Positions 53,800 through 64,000 of a stretch of 64,000 bases of DNA are shown in pieces. The notes under the pieces are model-generated. The model was not told where the DNA came from. It ran no database searches and saw only the letters and a program-made list of their open reading frames with translations. A program made the position numbers and the translations under genes. The stretch comes from Collimonas sp. OK412. GTDB lineage: Bacteria; Pseudomonadota; Gammaproteobacteria; Burkholderiales; Burkholderiaceae_D. The DNA lies in assembly GCF_900112135.1 (NCBI RefSeq), contig NZ_FOLC01000001.1, positions 493,356 through 557,355 of the forward strand. The letters are read 5' to 3'. The number at the start of each line of letters is the position of its first letter. The first letter of the stretch is position 1.

Positions 53800-55206
53800 A
53801 TGCATCCCACAAACACTCGTTCCGCCTCCCGTTCTATCCTGATCCTGACCCAGCTCGCGGCCGCCGCCGCGCTGGCCGCCTGCGGTGGCGGCGACAGCGG
53901 CAACGGCAACCTTGGCGCCGCCAAGTTCCAGACCCTGGACGGCGCAATGCCGCTGGTGATCGGCCATCGCGGGTTGCCAGGGCTGTATCCGGAAGAGACG
54001 CAGCCGTCTTATGAAGCCGCAGCTGACGTCGGCGCCGATTCGCTGGAAGAAGACCTGCACCTGACCAAGGATTGCGTGCTGGTGGCCCGCCATAATCCGT
54101 GGTTGAGCGATAACACCAACATTGCCACGGTAGCCCAGACCAACGCCACGGTGGCGGCCCGCAAGCGCACGGTGCCGGGCGTGCTGGTGAACGTCAGCTA
54201 TTCGCTCGCCGCCTACGGCGGCCCGGCGCAGTACCTGAGCGACCTGACCGATCCCAATGATCCGAAATCGGTGCTGAAATCGCTGGTGGTGGACGGCGAG
54301 GACCATACCGGCGACTGGTCGATTACCGACTTCACCGTGGCCGAGCTGAAACAATGGATAGGCGGCACCACCTACGACGCTCGCGACCTGCGGCCGACGG
54401 CGCTGAACGGTAAATATCCGATCCTGACGATGCAGGAAATTATCGACATCGCCAAAGCCAAGGGCGCCGCCAGCGGCCGCACGATTACGGTCTACCCGGA
54501 ATCGAAGAATCCGTACTGGAACAACGCGCAAGCCATCGCCAACGGCTGCGGCAGCGGCAAGCACCCGTTCGAAGACGCGATCATCAAGCTCATCAAGGAC
54601 AACAACCTGAACAGCAAAACGGCGCCGATCTATGTGCAGAGCTTTGATCCGGCCAGCCTGAAGTACATGCGTTCGGCCGGCCTGAATACGAAAATGGTGC
54701 AGCTGGTCGACGGCAACGACGTCAACTACAAGACCGGCGAGATGATTTACCAGACCAACGATGTCTACAACTTCGTGGATGGCCGTCCGTACAGCTGGAC
54801 GCTGGCCGGCGACGGCCGTTATTTCGGCGCCATGCTGACCCCGGCAGGGCTGGCCGAAGTCAAGACCTATGCCGATGGCATCGGCCCATGGAAGCCGCAG
54901 GTGATGGCGCATACCATCGTGCCGTTCAAGGCGACCAATGCCGACGGCACGCCGTATACCGGCTCACTGGCCGACGTCAACACGATCACGCCGACCAGCC
55001 TCATCGCCGATGCGCACAAGGCTGGCCTGTTCGTGCATTCCTATACTTTCCGCAACGAGCAAAAGTACCTGGCCGGCATCTACAAGGGTGATCCGAGCGC
55101 GGAATTCCTGACTTACTTCCGGGCTGGCATCGACGGTGTGTTCACCGATTTCGCCAACACCGGGGTAGCCGCGCGCGCTTCCTTCATCAAGGAAAGCCAG
55201 CAGTAA
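53800..55206 (+). CDS. Lipoprotein glycerophosphodiester phosphodiesterase
   Basis: A 468-residue protein. The signal sequence ends in a lipobox (AAALAAC, Cys about residue 28), so it is a lipoprotein. The GDPD active site is present: VIGHRGLPGLYPEETQPSY, then LEEDLHLTKD and VARHNPWL. Later blocks VYPESKNP and YVQSFDPASLKYM complete the domain. It releases glycerol-3-phosphate from glycerophosphodiesters outside the inner membrane. Tail-to-tail with the CPBP protease without spacer. Confidence 0.93.
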   Translation: MHPTNTRSASRSILILTQLAAAAALAACGGGDSGNGNLGAAKFQTLDGAMPLVIGHRGLPGLYPEETQPSYEAAADVGADSLEEDLHLTKDCVLVARHNPWLSDNTNIATVAQTNATVAARKRTVPGVLVNVSYSLAAYGGPAQYLSDLTDPNDPKSVLKSLVVDGEDHTGDWSITDFTVAELKQWIGGTTYDARDLRPTALNGKYPILTMQEIIDIAKAKGAASGRTITVYPESKNPYWNNAQAIANGCGSGKHPFEDAIIKLIKDNNLNSKTAPIYVQSFDPASLKYMRSAGLNTKMVQLVDGNDVNYKTGEMIYQTNDVYNFVDGRPYSWTLAGDGRYFGAMLTPAGLAEVKTYADGIGPWKPQVMAHTIVPFKATNADGTPYTGSLADVNTITPTSLIADAHKAGLFVHSYTFRNEQKYLAGIYKGDPSAEFLTYFRAGIDGVFTDFANTGVAARASFIKESQQ

Positions 55207-55986
55207 TCAGGCCCAGGCGGCGGACAGCAGCATCACCGCCGCCACCTCCAGCACATCGCCGACACCATGCGCGATCATCGGCGCCAGCAGGCTGCGCGAG
55301 CGTTCCATCAGCCAGACATAGGTCAGGCCGAAGAGGAAGGCGTAGAGCTGCTGGGCCACCGCCTGGTATAGCGGGTCGTTGAAAAAACTGCCGTAATGGG
55401 CGGCGCCGAACAGCAGGCCGACGATCACGCCCGACACCGGGATCTCGAACTGCGCCAGGCGCACCCGTCCAGGCACCAGCACCGTCAGCATGCCGACCAG
55501 CACGCCGCGGAAAATGATTTCTTCGTTGGGGCCGGCGGCGAACATCACTGCCAGCCAGCCGGGAATGCCGAGCGCGGTCATCTCGTAGCCGCCCTGCGGT
55601 GCGGTGCGGCTGAGCAGCTGCGGCCAATAGTCCGCCACCAGCATCAGCAGCGCCATGCCGGCGCCGATCAGCACGGCCAGGCCGGCGTAGCTGCGCCGCG
55701 GCGGCCAGCGCAGGTACGGATCGGCCTGCGGCAGGCAGCGCCGCATGATCGCGACGGCCATCAGTCCGACTGCAACCTGGAACAGCTCGGCCAGGCCGAC
55801 GAAGGCCCAGACCTGATGGTGGAACCAGCCAGGCTCATGCTTGAACAGCCAGCGTGCGGCTTCGCGCGCCGGCCAAAGCATGAGCTGCATCAGGATCGCG
55901 GCAAGCACGATCGGCCACAGGCGGAACTTGAATCCGGTAATTTGAAACAGCGGGCGTCGGGGCGCCAGGGCGGTGGTATCGGTCAT
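55207..55986 (-). CDS. CPBP-family intramembrane protease
   Basis: A 259-residue membrane protein with about seven spans. The CAAX-protease-like motifs are GPNEEIIFRGVL (EExxxR), FGAAHYG (His) and MIAHGVGD (His). Bacterial members cleave membrane substrates or act in peptide maturation/immunity; the partner here is unknown. Its stop abuts the phosphodiesterase stop. Confidence 0.9.
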   Translation of the reverse strand: MTDTTALAPRRPLFQITGFKFRLWPIVLAAILMQLMLWPAREAARWLFKHEPGWFHHQVWAFVGLAELFQVAVGLMAVAIMRRCLPQADPYLRWPPRRSYAGLAVLIGAGMALLMLVADYWPQLLSRTAPQGGYEMTALGIPGWLAVMFAAGPNEEIIFRGVLVGMLTVLVPGRVRLAQFEIPVSGVIVGLLFGAAHYGSFFNDPLYQAVAQQLYAFLFGLTYVWLMERSRSLLAPMIAHGVGDVLEVAAVMLLSAAWA

Positions 55987-56184
55987 GGATTGACGATGTC
56001 AGGGAGCGGCACAGGCTTGCGCATGGATATGGCGGGTTCCTGGCGCAAGGATGCAACTGGGCGTTTGCTGGAAACTGGGCATGCTGAGAAAGGGGCGGGT
56101 GGTTATGCGTTGCATATTGCAGCATATCGTTACCTGAAGGCAAGGTGCCTCTGGTCCCGGCGGCAGGCGGCCGGCAATTATGTA

Positions 56185-56213
56185 TTGCAAAGCCAAAATT
56201 TAACCATTATGAT
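56185..56213 (+). promoter_or_regulatory. Sigma-70 promoter of the sugar-acid operon
   Basis: TTGCAA (56185-56190), 17-base spacer, TATGAT (56208-56213): close to consensus. The start of transcription would fall near 56220, just before the operator-like repeat at 56226. Confidence 0.65.
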
Positions 56214-56225
56214 TGCCTCAAGCGA

Positions 56226-56240
56226 ATTGGTCCAACCAAT
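56226..56240. promoter_or_regulatory. GntR/FadR-like operator
   Basis: ATTGGT-CCA-ACCAAT is a perfect inverted repeat fitting the TGGT-N3-ACCA shape used by GntR/FCD repressors. It overlaps a second pair, GGTCC/GGACC. Its place just after the predicted transcription start suggests repression. No GntR gene is inside the window. Confidence 0.6.
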
Positions 56241-56310
56241 GGACCTATAGACCGATTGCCATCAATCGGCAGGCAAGTCCCGCACAATAAACAATACGGA
56301 GACAGTGTTC

Positions 56311-57075
56311 ATGAGGCTTCAAGGAAAACGCATCCTGGTGACGGCGGCAGGCCAGGGCATAGGACGCGCCAGCGCCCTGATGTTTGCGCGCGAAGGTGCG
56401 CAGGTGCTGGCGACCGACATCAACCAGGACGCACTGGACCAGACCGCCGCGCTGGCCCGCGCCGCCGGCGCCGAGCTCGGCACCCGCCATCTCGACGTCA
56501 CCGACGCCAAGGCCGTGGCTGCATTGGCGCAGGCAGGTTCACCTTTCAACGTGCTGTTCAATTGCGCCGGTTTTGTCCACCACGGCAGCATCCTCGATTG
56601 CAGCGAACAGGATTGGCAGTTTTCCTGGGACCTCAACGTTTCGTCCATGTACCGCCTGATCCGCGCGCTGCTGCCGGGCATGCTGGCGCAGGGCGGCGGC
56701 TCCATCATCAACATGGCGTCAGCCGCGTCCAGCGTCAAAGGCGTGCCCAACCGCTTCGTCTACGGCGCCACCAAGGCAGCAGTAATCGGCCTGACCAAGG
56801 CGGTGGCGGCGGATTTTGTCGCCAAGGGCATCCGTTGCAACGCGATCTGTCCCGGCACCGTGGAATCGCCTTCCCTTGAGGCCAGGATCAAGGAACAGGC
56901 GCGCCAGCAAGGCGTGCCGATTGCAGAAATCGAAGCTGCATTTGTCGCCCGCCAGCCGATGGGACGGGTGGGCAAGGCCGAAGAAATCGCCGCGCTGGCC
57001 CTGTACCTGGCTTCCGACGAATCTTCCTTCACCACCGGCGCCATCCATCTGATCGATGGCGGCTGGTCCAACTAA
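56311..57075 (+). CDS. SDR dehydrogenase, probable 2-keto-3-deoxy-L-fuconate dehydrogenase
   Basis: A 254-residue short-chain dehydrogenase; the ATG at 56311 lies eight bases after GGAGA. It has the NAD-binding TAAGQGIGRA, then NCAG, catalytic Ser in MASAASS and YGATK (Tyr/Lys). It is first in an operon with a fumarylacetoacetate-type hydrolase and an L-fuconate-type dehydratase, so it likely oxidises the 2-keto-3-deoxy acid at C4. Confidence 0.88.
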   Translation: MRLQGKRILVTAAGQGIGRASALMFAREGAQVLATDINQDALDQTAALARAAGAELGTRHLDVTDAKAVAALAQAGSPFNVLFNCAGFVHHGSILDCSEQDWQFSWDLNVSSMYRLIRALLPGMLAQGGGSIINMASAASSVKGVPNRFVYGATKAAVIGLTKAVAADFVAKGIRCNAICPGTVESPSLEARIKEQARQQGVPIAEIEAAFVARQPMGRVGKAEEIAALALYLASDESSFTTGAIHLIDGGWSN

Positions 57076-57114
57076 TCAATCCCTGTTGCATGACATCACG
57101 ATGAAAGCGAAACC

Positions 57115-57969
57115 ATGAAGTTGTTGAGATACGGCCAGAAAGGCCAGGAAAAACCCGGCGTGCTCGATGCACAGGGGCGCGTGCGCGACTTGTCTGGCGT
57201 GGTGGCGGATATCGCCGGCCGCTTCCTGACACCGCCGGAGCTGGATAAATTGCGGGCGCTGGACCTGGACAGCCTGCCGCTGGTGGCCGGCGCGCCGCAG
57301 CAGGATTTGCGCCTCGGACCTTGCGTCGGCGCCGTCGGCAAGTTCATCTGCATCGGCTTGAACTATTCCGACCACGCCGCCGAATCCGGCATGGACGTGC
57401 CGGCGGAACCGGTGGTGTTCAATAAATGGACCAGCGCGATCTGCGGCCCGGACGACGACGTCGAAATCCCGCGCGGTTCCCTGAAGACCGACTGGGAAGT
57501 GGAACTGGGCGTGGTGATCGGACAGGGCGGCCGCTACATCACTGAAGCCGACGCCCTTAAGCACGTCGCCGGTTATTGCGTGATCAACGACGTCTCCGAG
57601 CGCCAATACCAGCTCGAACTGGGCGGCACCTGGGACAAGGGCAAGGGCTGCGATACCTTCGGCCCGCTCGGCCCGTGGCTGGTGACCGCCGACGAAGTGG
57701 CCGACCCGCACGCCCTCGGCCTGTGGCTGGAAGTGGACGGCCATCGCTACCAGAACGGCAATACCTCGACCATGGTGTTCCAGGTGCCGGCGCTGGTGAG
57801 CTACCTGAGCCGCTTCATGAGCCTGCAGCCAGGCGACGTGATTTCCACCGGCACGCCGCCCGGCGTCGGCCTAGGGCAAAAACCGCCGCTCTACCTGCGC
57901 GCCGGCCAAGTGATGCGGCTCGGCATTGACGGCCTGGGAGAGCAGCGCCAACGCACCATCTCACTTTGA
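57115..57969 (+). CDS. Fumarylacetoacetate hydrolase-family enzyme (2,4-diketo-3-deoxy-sugar-acid hydrolase)
   Basis: A 284-residue FAH-fold enzyme. Signature: FICIGLNYSDHAAESGMDVP, then VVFNKWTSAICGP, metal ligands in DWEVELGVVIG, and VINDVSERQYQ, GDVISTGTPPGVG. In oxidative L-fucose/L-rhamnose routes this enzyme splits the diketo acid to pyruvate and lactate. The context supports that role over tyrosine catabolism. Confidence 0.9.
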   Translation: MKLLRYGQKGQEKPGVLDAQGRVRDLSGVVADIAGRFLTPPELDKLRALDLDSLPLVAGAPQQDLRLGPCVGAVGKFICIGLNYSDHAAESGMDVPAEPVVFNKWTSAICGPDDDVEIPRGSLKTDWEVELGVVIGQGGRYITEADALKHVAGYCVINDVSERQYQLELGGTWDKGKGCDTFGPLGPWLVTADEVADPHALGLWLEVDGHRYQNGNTSTMVFQVPALVSYLSRFMSLQPGDVISTGTPPGVGLGQKPPLYLRAGQVMRLGIDGLGEQRQRTISL

Positions 57970-57985
57970 ACCAGAGAGAACCACG

Positions 57986-60086
<2,101 letters not shown>

Positions 60087-60105
60087 ATGCATCATGAGGG
60101 CAGAT

Positions 60106-61638
60106 ATGCAGCAACCAGAAATTCCTACGCCTGACTGCCTTATTTCGCTGGAAAACGTGACCAAGCGTTTTCCCGGCGTGCTGGCGCTCGACAATTGCCG
60201 CTTCGACCTGATGCGCGGCGAAGTCCATGCGCTCATGGGGGAAAACGGCGCCGGCAAATCGACGCTGATGAAGGTGCTGGCGGGCGTGTATCCCAAGGAC
60301 AGCGGCGAGATCCGCATCGAAGGGCTGGCGGTCGAGATTCCCACGCCGCGCGCCGCGCAAGCGCTGGGCATCGGCATCATTCACCAGGAACTCAACCTGA
60401 TGAACCACCTGAGCGCCGCGCAAAACATTTTCATCGGCCGCGAGCCGCGCGGGCGCTACGGCCTGTTCCTTGACGAAGAAGCCCTGAACCGACAGACCAA
60501 GGCGATTTTTGAGCGCATGCGGCTGGACCTCGATCCAGGCACGCTGGTGAGCGAACTGACGGTGGCCAAGCAGCAGATGGTGGAAATCGCCAAGGCGCTG
60601 TCCTTCGATTCGCGCGTGCTGATCATGGATGAACCTACGGCGGCGCTCAACAATGCGGAAATCGAAGACCTGTTCCGCATCATCCGCCAGCTGCAGTCGC
60701 ATGGCGTCGGCATCATCTACATCTCGCACAAGATGGACGAACTGCGGCAGATTTCCAACCGTGTCACCGTCATGCGCGACGGCAAATACATCGCCACCGT
60801 GCCCACCGCCACCACCTCCATGGAAACCATCATCGGCATGATGGTGGGACGCCAGCTCGACAACAGCGGCCAGGCCATTCCCGACACCTCCGGCAACGAG
60901 GTCGTGCTGGAGGTCAAGGGGCTGCAGCGCGGCGCGTTCGTCAAGGATGTGAGTTTCAGCCTGCGCAAAGGAGAGATCCTCGGTTTCGCCGGCCTGATGG
61001 GCGCCGGCCGCACCGAGGTCGCGCGCGCCATCTTCGGCGCCGACCGCCTCGACGCCGGGGAAATCCGGGTGCACGGCGCCACGGTGAGCATCAAGTCGCC
61101 CCGGGATGCGGTGGCGCACGGCATCGGCTACCTGTCGGAAGACCGCAAGCACTTCGGGCTGGCGACCGGGCTGGACGTCAAGACCAACGTCGCCATGTCC
61201 AGCATGAACCGGTTCCTGACCCAGGGCTTGTTCCTGGACCAGGCCGCGATCCGCGACACCGCCCAGGATTTCGTGCGGCAGCTCAGCATCAAGACGCCGT
61301 CGGTGGATCAGCCGGTGCGGCTGCTGTCCGGCGGCAACCAGCAAAAGATCGTGATCGCCAAATGGCTGCTGCGCGATTGCGACATCCTGTTTTTCGACGA
61401 ACCGACGCGCGGCATCGACATCGGCGCCAAGAGCGAAATCTACAAGCTGCTCAATACGCTGGCGGCAGAAGGAAAGGCGATTGTCATGATCTCGTCGGAA
61501 CTGCCGGAAGTGCTGCGCATGAGCCACCGCATCCTGGTCATGTGCGAGGGCCGGGTGACCGGCGAGCTGGCGGCCGCCGAAGCCTCGCAGGAAAAGATCA
61601 TGCAGCTGGCTACCTTGCGCGAACCCGCGGCGGCCTGA
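60106..61638 (+). CDS. Sugar ABC transporter ATP-binding protein (RbsA/MglA type)
   Basis: A 510-residue protein with two ABC domains; the ATG at 60106 follows GAGGG. The first has Walker [10 protein letters not shown] and Walker [12 protein letters not shown]. The second has a degenerate P-loop (GLMGAGRTE) with intact signature LSGGNQQK and Walker [11 protein letters not shown], normal for this family. It energises uptake with the permease and binding protein that follow. Confidence 0.94.
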   Translation: MQQPEIPTPDCLISLENVTKRFPGVLALDNCRFDLMRGEVHALMGENGAGKSTLMKVLAGVYPKDSGEIRIEGLAVEIPTPRAAQALGIGIIHQELNLMNHLSAAQNIFIGREPRGRYGLFLDEEALNRQTKAIFERMRLDLDPGTLVSELTVAKQQMVEIAKALSFDSRVLIMDEPTAALNNAEIEDLFRIIRQLQSHGVGIIYISHKMDELRQISNRVTVMRDGKYIATVPTATTSMETIIGMMVGRQLDNSGQAIPDTSGNEVVLEVKGLQRGAFVKDVSFSLRKGEILGFAGLMGAGRTEVARAIFGADRLDAGEIRVHGATVSIKSPRDAVAHGIGYLSEDRKHFGLATGLDVKTNVAMSSMNRFLTQGLFLDQAAIRDTAQDFVRQLSIKTPSVDQPVRLLSGGNQQKIVIAKWLLRDCDILFFDEPTRGIDIGAKSEIYKLLNTLAAEGKAIVMISSELPEVLRMSHRILVMCEGRVTGELAAAEASQEKIMQLATLREPAAA

Positions 61639-61685
61639 GACCAGGATAACGCCTGCCGAATAACTTACATCGAATGAAGACCACC

Positions 61686-62726
61686 ATGGCAAATACCCAG
61701 AATCCATTGTCGCAAACAAAGCCGCCCTTGGCCGGGCAAGGACCGCTCGCGGCGCTCAAGGCAAAGATATTCCATCCTGCGACACGGCAGAAACTGCTGG
61801 CGTTCGCCAGCCTGCTGGCGCTGCTGGTGTTTTTCAGTTTTGCATCGCCGAACTTCCTGGAGATCGATAACCTGGTGAGCATCTTGCAGTCGACTGCCGT
61901 CAACGGCGTGCTGGCGATTGCCTGCACCTTTGTCATCATCACTGCCGGCATCGACCTGTCGGTCGGCACTCTGATGACTTTTTGCGCGGTCATGGCCGGT
62001 GTTTTCCTTACCTATTGGGGCATGCCGCTGTACGTCGGCATCGTTGCCGCGATCGTGTTCGGCGCCTTGTGCGGCTGGATTTCCGGCGTGCTGGTGGCCA
62101 AGCTGAAGATCCCGCCCTTCATCGCCACGCTGGGCATGATGATGCTGCTCAAGGGCTTGTCGCTGGTGATCTCCGGCACCAAGCCGATCTACTTCAACGA
62201 CACGGAGGGATTTTCGGCCATCTCCCAGGATTCCCTGATCGGCAGCCTGATTCCCGCCTTGCCGATCCCGAATGCGGTGCTGATCCTGTTCCTGGTCGCG
62301 ATCGCCGCCGGCATCGTGCTCAACAAGACCATCTTCGGCCGCTACACCTTTGCACTGGGCAGCAATGAAGAAGCGCTGCGGCTGTCGGGCGTCAACGTCG
62401 ATTTCTGGAAAGTCGCGGTGTATACCGTCGGCGGCGCCATCTGCGGCATCGCCGGGCTGCTGATTGCGTCGCGCCTGAACTCGGCGCAGCCGGCGCTGGG
62501 GCAGGGTTATGAGCTGGACGCGATTGCCGCTGTGGTGATCGGCGGCACATCGCTTTCGGGCGGCACCGGCACCATCCTCGGCACCATCATCGGCGCTTTC
62601 ATCATGAGCGTGCTCATCAACGGCTTACGCATGATGTCGGTGGCGCAGGAATGGCAGACCGTGGTGACCGGCGTCATCATCATCCTGGCGGTCTACATGG
62701 ATATCCTGCGCCGCCGGCGCCAGTGA
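61686..62726 (+). CDS. Sugar ABC transporter permease (RbsC type)
   Basis: About 346 residues (start 61686, or 61674). A cytoplasmic N-terminal segment is followed by about nine or ten membrane spans. The family signatures TAGIDLSVGTLMTF, IPPFIATLGMMML and GGTSLSGGTGTILGTIIGA are visible. It forms the channel with the ATPase encoded before it. Confidence 0.93.
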   Translation: MANTQNPLSQTKPPLAGQGPLAALKAKIFHPATRQKLLAFASLLALLVFFSFASPNFLEIDNLVSILQSTAVNGVLAIACTFVIITAGIDLSVGTLMTFCAVMAGVFLTYWGMPLYVGIVAAIVFGALCGWISGVLVAKLKIPPFIATLGMMMLLKGLSLVISGTKPIYFNDTEGFSAISQDSLIGSLIPALPIPNAVLILFLVAIAAGIVLNKTIFGRYTFALGSNEEALRLSGVNVDFWKVAVYTVGGAICGIAGLLIASRLNSAQPALGQGYELDAIAAVVIGGTSLSGGTGTILGTIIGAFIMSVLINGLRMMSVAQEWQTVVTGVIIILAVYMDILRRRRQ

Positions 62727-62807
62727 AAGGAAGAGCAGGTTTTGCAGGCGATGTTACGGGTTGCTGCAGCGGGCCCACCGTTTTACAACCACAAGAGGAG
62801 ACTTGAA

Positions 62808-63746
62808 ATGATAAAGAGAAGAGCAGTGAACATTGCCGTCGGCCTGGCGCTTGCGCTGGGATTCAGCGCCGCGGCGGTAGCCGAGGATATCTATATTCCG
62901 CTGATCTCGAAAGGCTTCCAGCACCAGTTCTGGCAGGCGGTGAAGGCCGGTTCGGAGCAGGCGGCCAAGGACTACAATGTCAAGGTGTCGTTCGAAGGAC
63001 CGGAAACCGAAGCCATGGTCGACAAGCAGATCGACATGCTGTCGGCGGCGCTGGCCAAGAAGCCCAAGGCCATCGGATTCGCCGCGCTGGACAGCAAGGC
63101 GGCCTTGCCATTGCTGAAGAAAGCCCAGGCCGCGCATATCCCTGTCGTTGCGTTTGACTCGGGCGTGGACAGCGATATCCCTGTGACCACCGCGACCACC
63201 GACAACAAGGCGGCAGCCGCGCTGGCGGCCGACAAGATGGCCGAGCTGATCGGCAAGGAAGGCGAAGTTGCGGTAGTCGCGCATGACCAGACCAGCCGTA
63301 CCGGCATCGACCGCCGCGACGGTTTTGTGGAACGCATGAAGGCGTATCCCAAGATCAAGATCGTCAGCATCCAGTACGGCGCCGGCGACCAGCTGAAATC
63401 GACCGAGATCACCAAGTCCATCCTGCAAGCCTATCCACGCCTCAAGGGCGCGTTCGGCACCAATGAAGGCTCGGCGATCGGCGTGCTGAACGGCGCCAAG
63501 GAAATGAAGCGCAAGCTGGTGATCGTCGGCTACGACTCCGGCAAGCAGCAGAAGGATGCGATCAAAGACGGCAGCATGGCCGGCGCCATCACCCAGAACC
63601 CGGTCGGCATCGGCTACAAGACGGTAGAAGCCGCGGTCAAGGCGCTCAAGGGAGAAAAACTGCCCAAGGTGATCGACACCGGTTTCTACTGGTACGACAA
63701 GAGCAACATCAACGATCCCAAGATCGCTGCTGTGCTATACGACTGA
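62808..63746 (+). CDS. Sugar ABC transporter periplasmic binding protein (RbsB type)
   Basis: A 312-residue protein; the ATG at 62808 follows GAGGAGA. Signal peptide to about residue 25 (VGLALALGFSAAAVAEDI). The Peripla_BP_4 fold shows in YIPLISKGFQHQFWQAVK, VVAFDSGVD and GVLNGAKEMKRKLVIVGYDS. It probably binds L-fucose or a similar sugar, judged from the operon. It is last before a strong terminator. Confidence 0.92.
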   Translation: MIKRRAVNIAVGLALALGFSAAAVAEDIYIPLISKGFQHQFWQAVKAGSEQAAKDYNVKVSFEGPETEAMVDKQIDMLSAALAKKPKAIGFAALDSKAALPLLKKAQAAHIPVVAFDSGVDSDIPVTTATTDNKAAAALAADKMAELIGKEGEVAVVAHDQTSRTGIDRRDGFVERMKAYPKIKIVSIQYGAGDQLKSTEITKSILQAYPRLKGAFGTNEGSAIGVLNGAKEMKRKLVIVGYDSGKQQKDAIKDGSMAGAITQNPVGIGYKTVEAAVKALKGEKLPKVIDTGFYWYDKSNINDPKIAAVLYD

Positions 63747-63788
63747 TATGGCGACAGAAATGCCGTAGAGCGATTGTCAGTAGAGTGC

Positions 63789-63820
63789 AGAAAATCCAGG
63801 CTTGAACGCCTGGATTTTCT
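63789..63820. terminator. Rho-independent terminator of the sugar operon
   Basis: AGAAAATCCAGGC (63789-63801), loop TTGAAC, GCCTGGATTTTCT (63808-63820): a perfect 13-bp stem carrying its own A and T runs, so it could work in both directions. Confidence 0.9.
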
Positions 63821-63927
63821 ATCGGTGTGTAAAGGTGAGGTGTACTGCAACCGCCATGGCAATGGTGATCGCGACGGCCACTCCAAACGCGGTAAGGAGT
63901 AGGGCGTAATAGATTCTATGGTTTTCG

Positions 63928-63999
63928 TCAAATTTTTATGGGAACGAGATGAGGGTCGAAGCTTGATCCGTTCTTCGTCAAGATGTAAGCGATGCGCAG
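63928..63999 (-). pseudogene. Possible transposase C-terminal remnant at the window edge
   Basis: A minus-strand frame entering from the right edge encodes about 23 residues (LRIAYILTKNGSSFDPHL...) before a stop. It vaguely recalls the end of some IS-family transposases. Just past it, in another frame, is a hydrophobic stretch (YYALLLTAFGVAVAITIAM) without a start codon. Too little is visible for assignment. Confidence 0.2.
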
Positions 64000-64000
64000 G

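Overview
This is GC-rich Gram-negative chromosome, most consistent with a soil or plant-associated betaproteobacterium of the Oxalobacteraceae/Burkholderiales. The clues are a DUF4148 protein, a GlxA-type regulator, an oxidative L-fucose-type sugar pathway, and an ACC deaminase with a divergent Lrp-type regulator. A Collimonas-like organism would fit, but I assign that from memory of gene style, not from a search.

Layout. 1-104: tail of an AraC-type regulator. 300-4810: glycine cleavage genes in the order gcvH-gcvP-gcvT. 5292-6179: an orphan sulfonate-type substrate-binding protein that looks internally shortened, followed by a strong terminator. 6796-40893: one very large, tightly packed + strand cluster encoding an extracellular contractile injection system (eCIS, a phage-tail-like particle of the Afp/PVC class). 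40909-56000: assorted housekeeping and accessory genes, including a TauD-family dioxygenase, a VOC protein, a methyltransferase, a TetR regulator with a tiny membrane protein, GNAT, HD and GlxA proteins, cysteine dioxygenase plus a four-rhodanese protein, acdS/acdR, two COG4705 membrane proteins, a lipoprotein glycerophosphodiesterase and a CPBP protease. 56311-63746: a catabolic operon for L-fucose or a related 6-deoxy sugar, with dehydrogenases, dehydratase, hydrolase and an RbsABC-type transporter.

The eCIS is the centre of interest. It starts with four unrecognised beta-rich proteins. Then come the Pvc16/DUF4255 protein, sheath, two tubes, tail assembly protein, LysM baseplate protein, hub (gpD), spike (gpV), PAAR tip, gp25, two J-type baseplate proteins, a tail protein I, fibre proteins, an AAA+ ATPase and two DUF4157 cargo proteins. 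No capsid, terminase, portal or integrase is present, so it is not a prophage, and no T6SS-specific genes are present.

Four features stand out. (1) The tail assembly gene and the start-codon-less DUF6760 frame behind it are joined by a perfect G GGA AAG slippery heptamer in the lambda G/T register, which predicts a programmed -1 frameshift. (2) The 1559-residue cargo carries all the sequence boxes of a eukaryotic-type ubiquitin-specific protease behind its DUF4157 head, with a possible PLP fold-type-I domain between them. (3) Three predicted Fe(II)/2-oxoglutarate-type oxygenases lie inside the operon between the fibre genes and the ATPase. (4) Fibre and leading-block modules are duplicated within the cluster. 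Together these suggest a particle that injects a deubiquitinase into eukaryotic cells (fungi, amoebae, invertebrates or plants) and may be hydroxylated during assembly. That is inference from sequence only.
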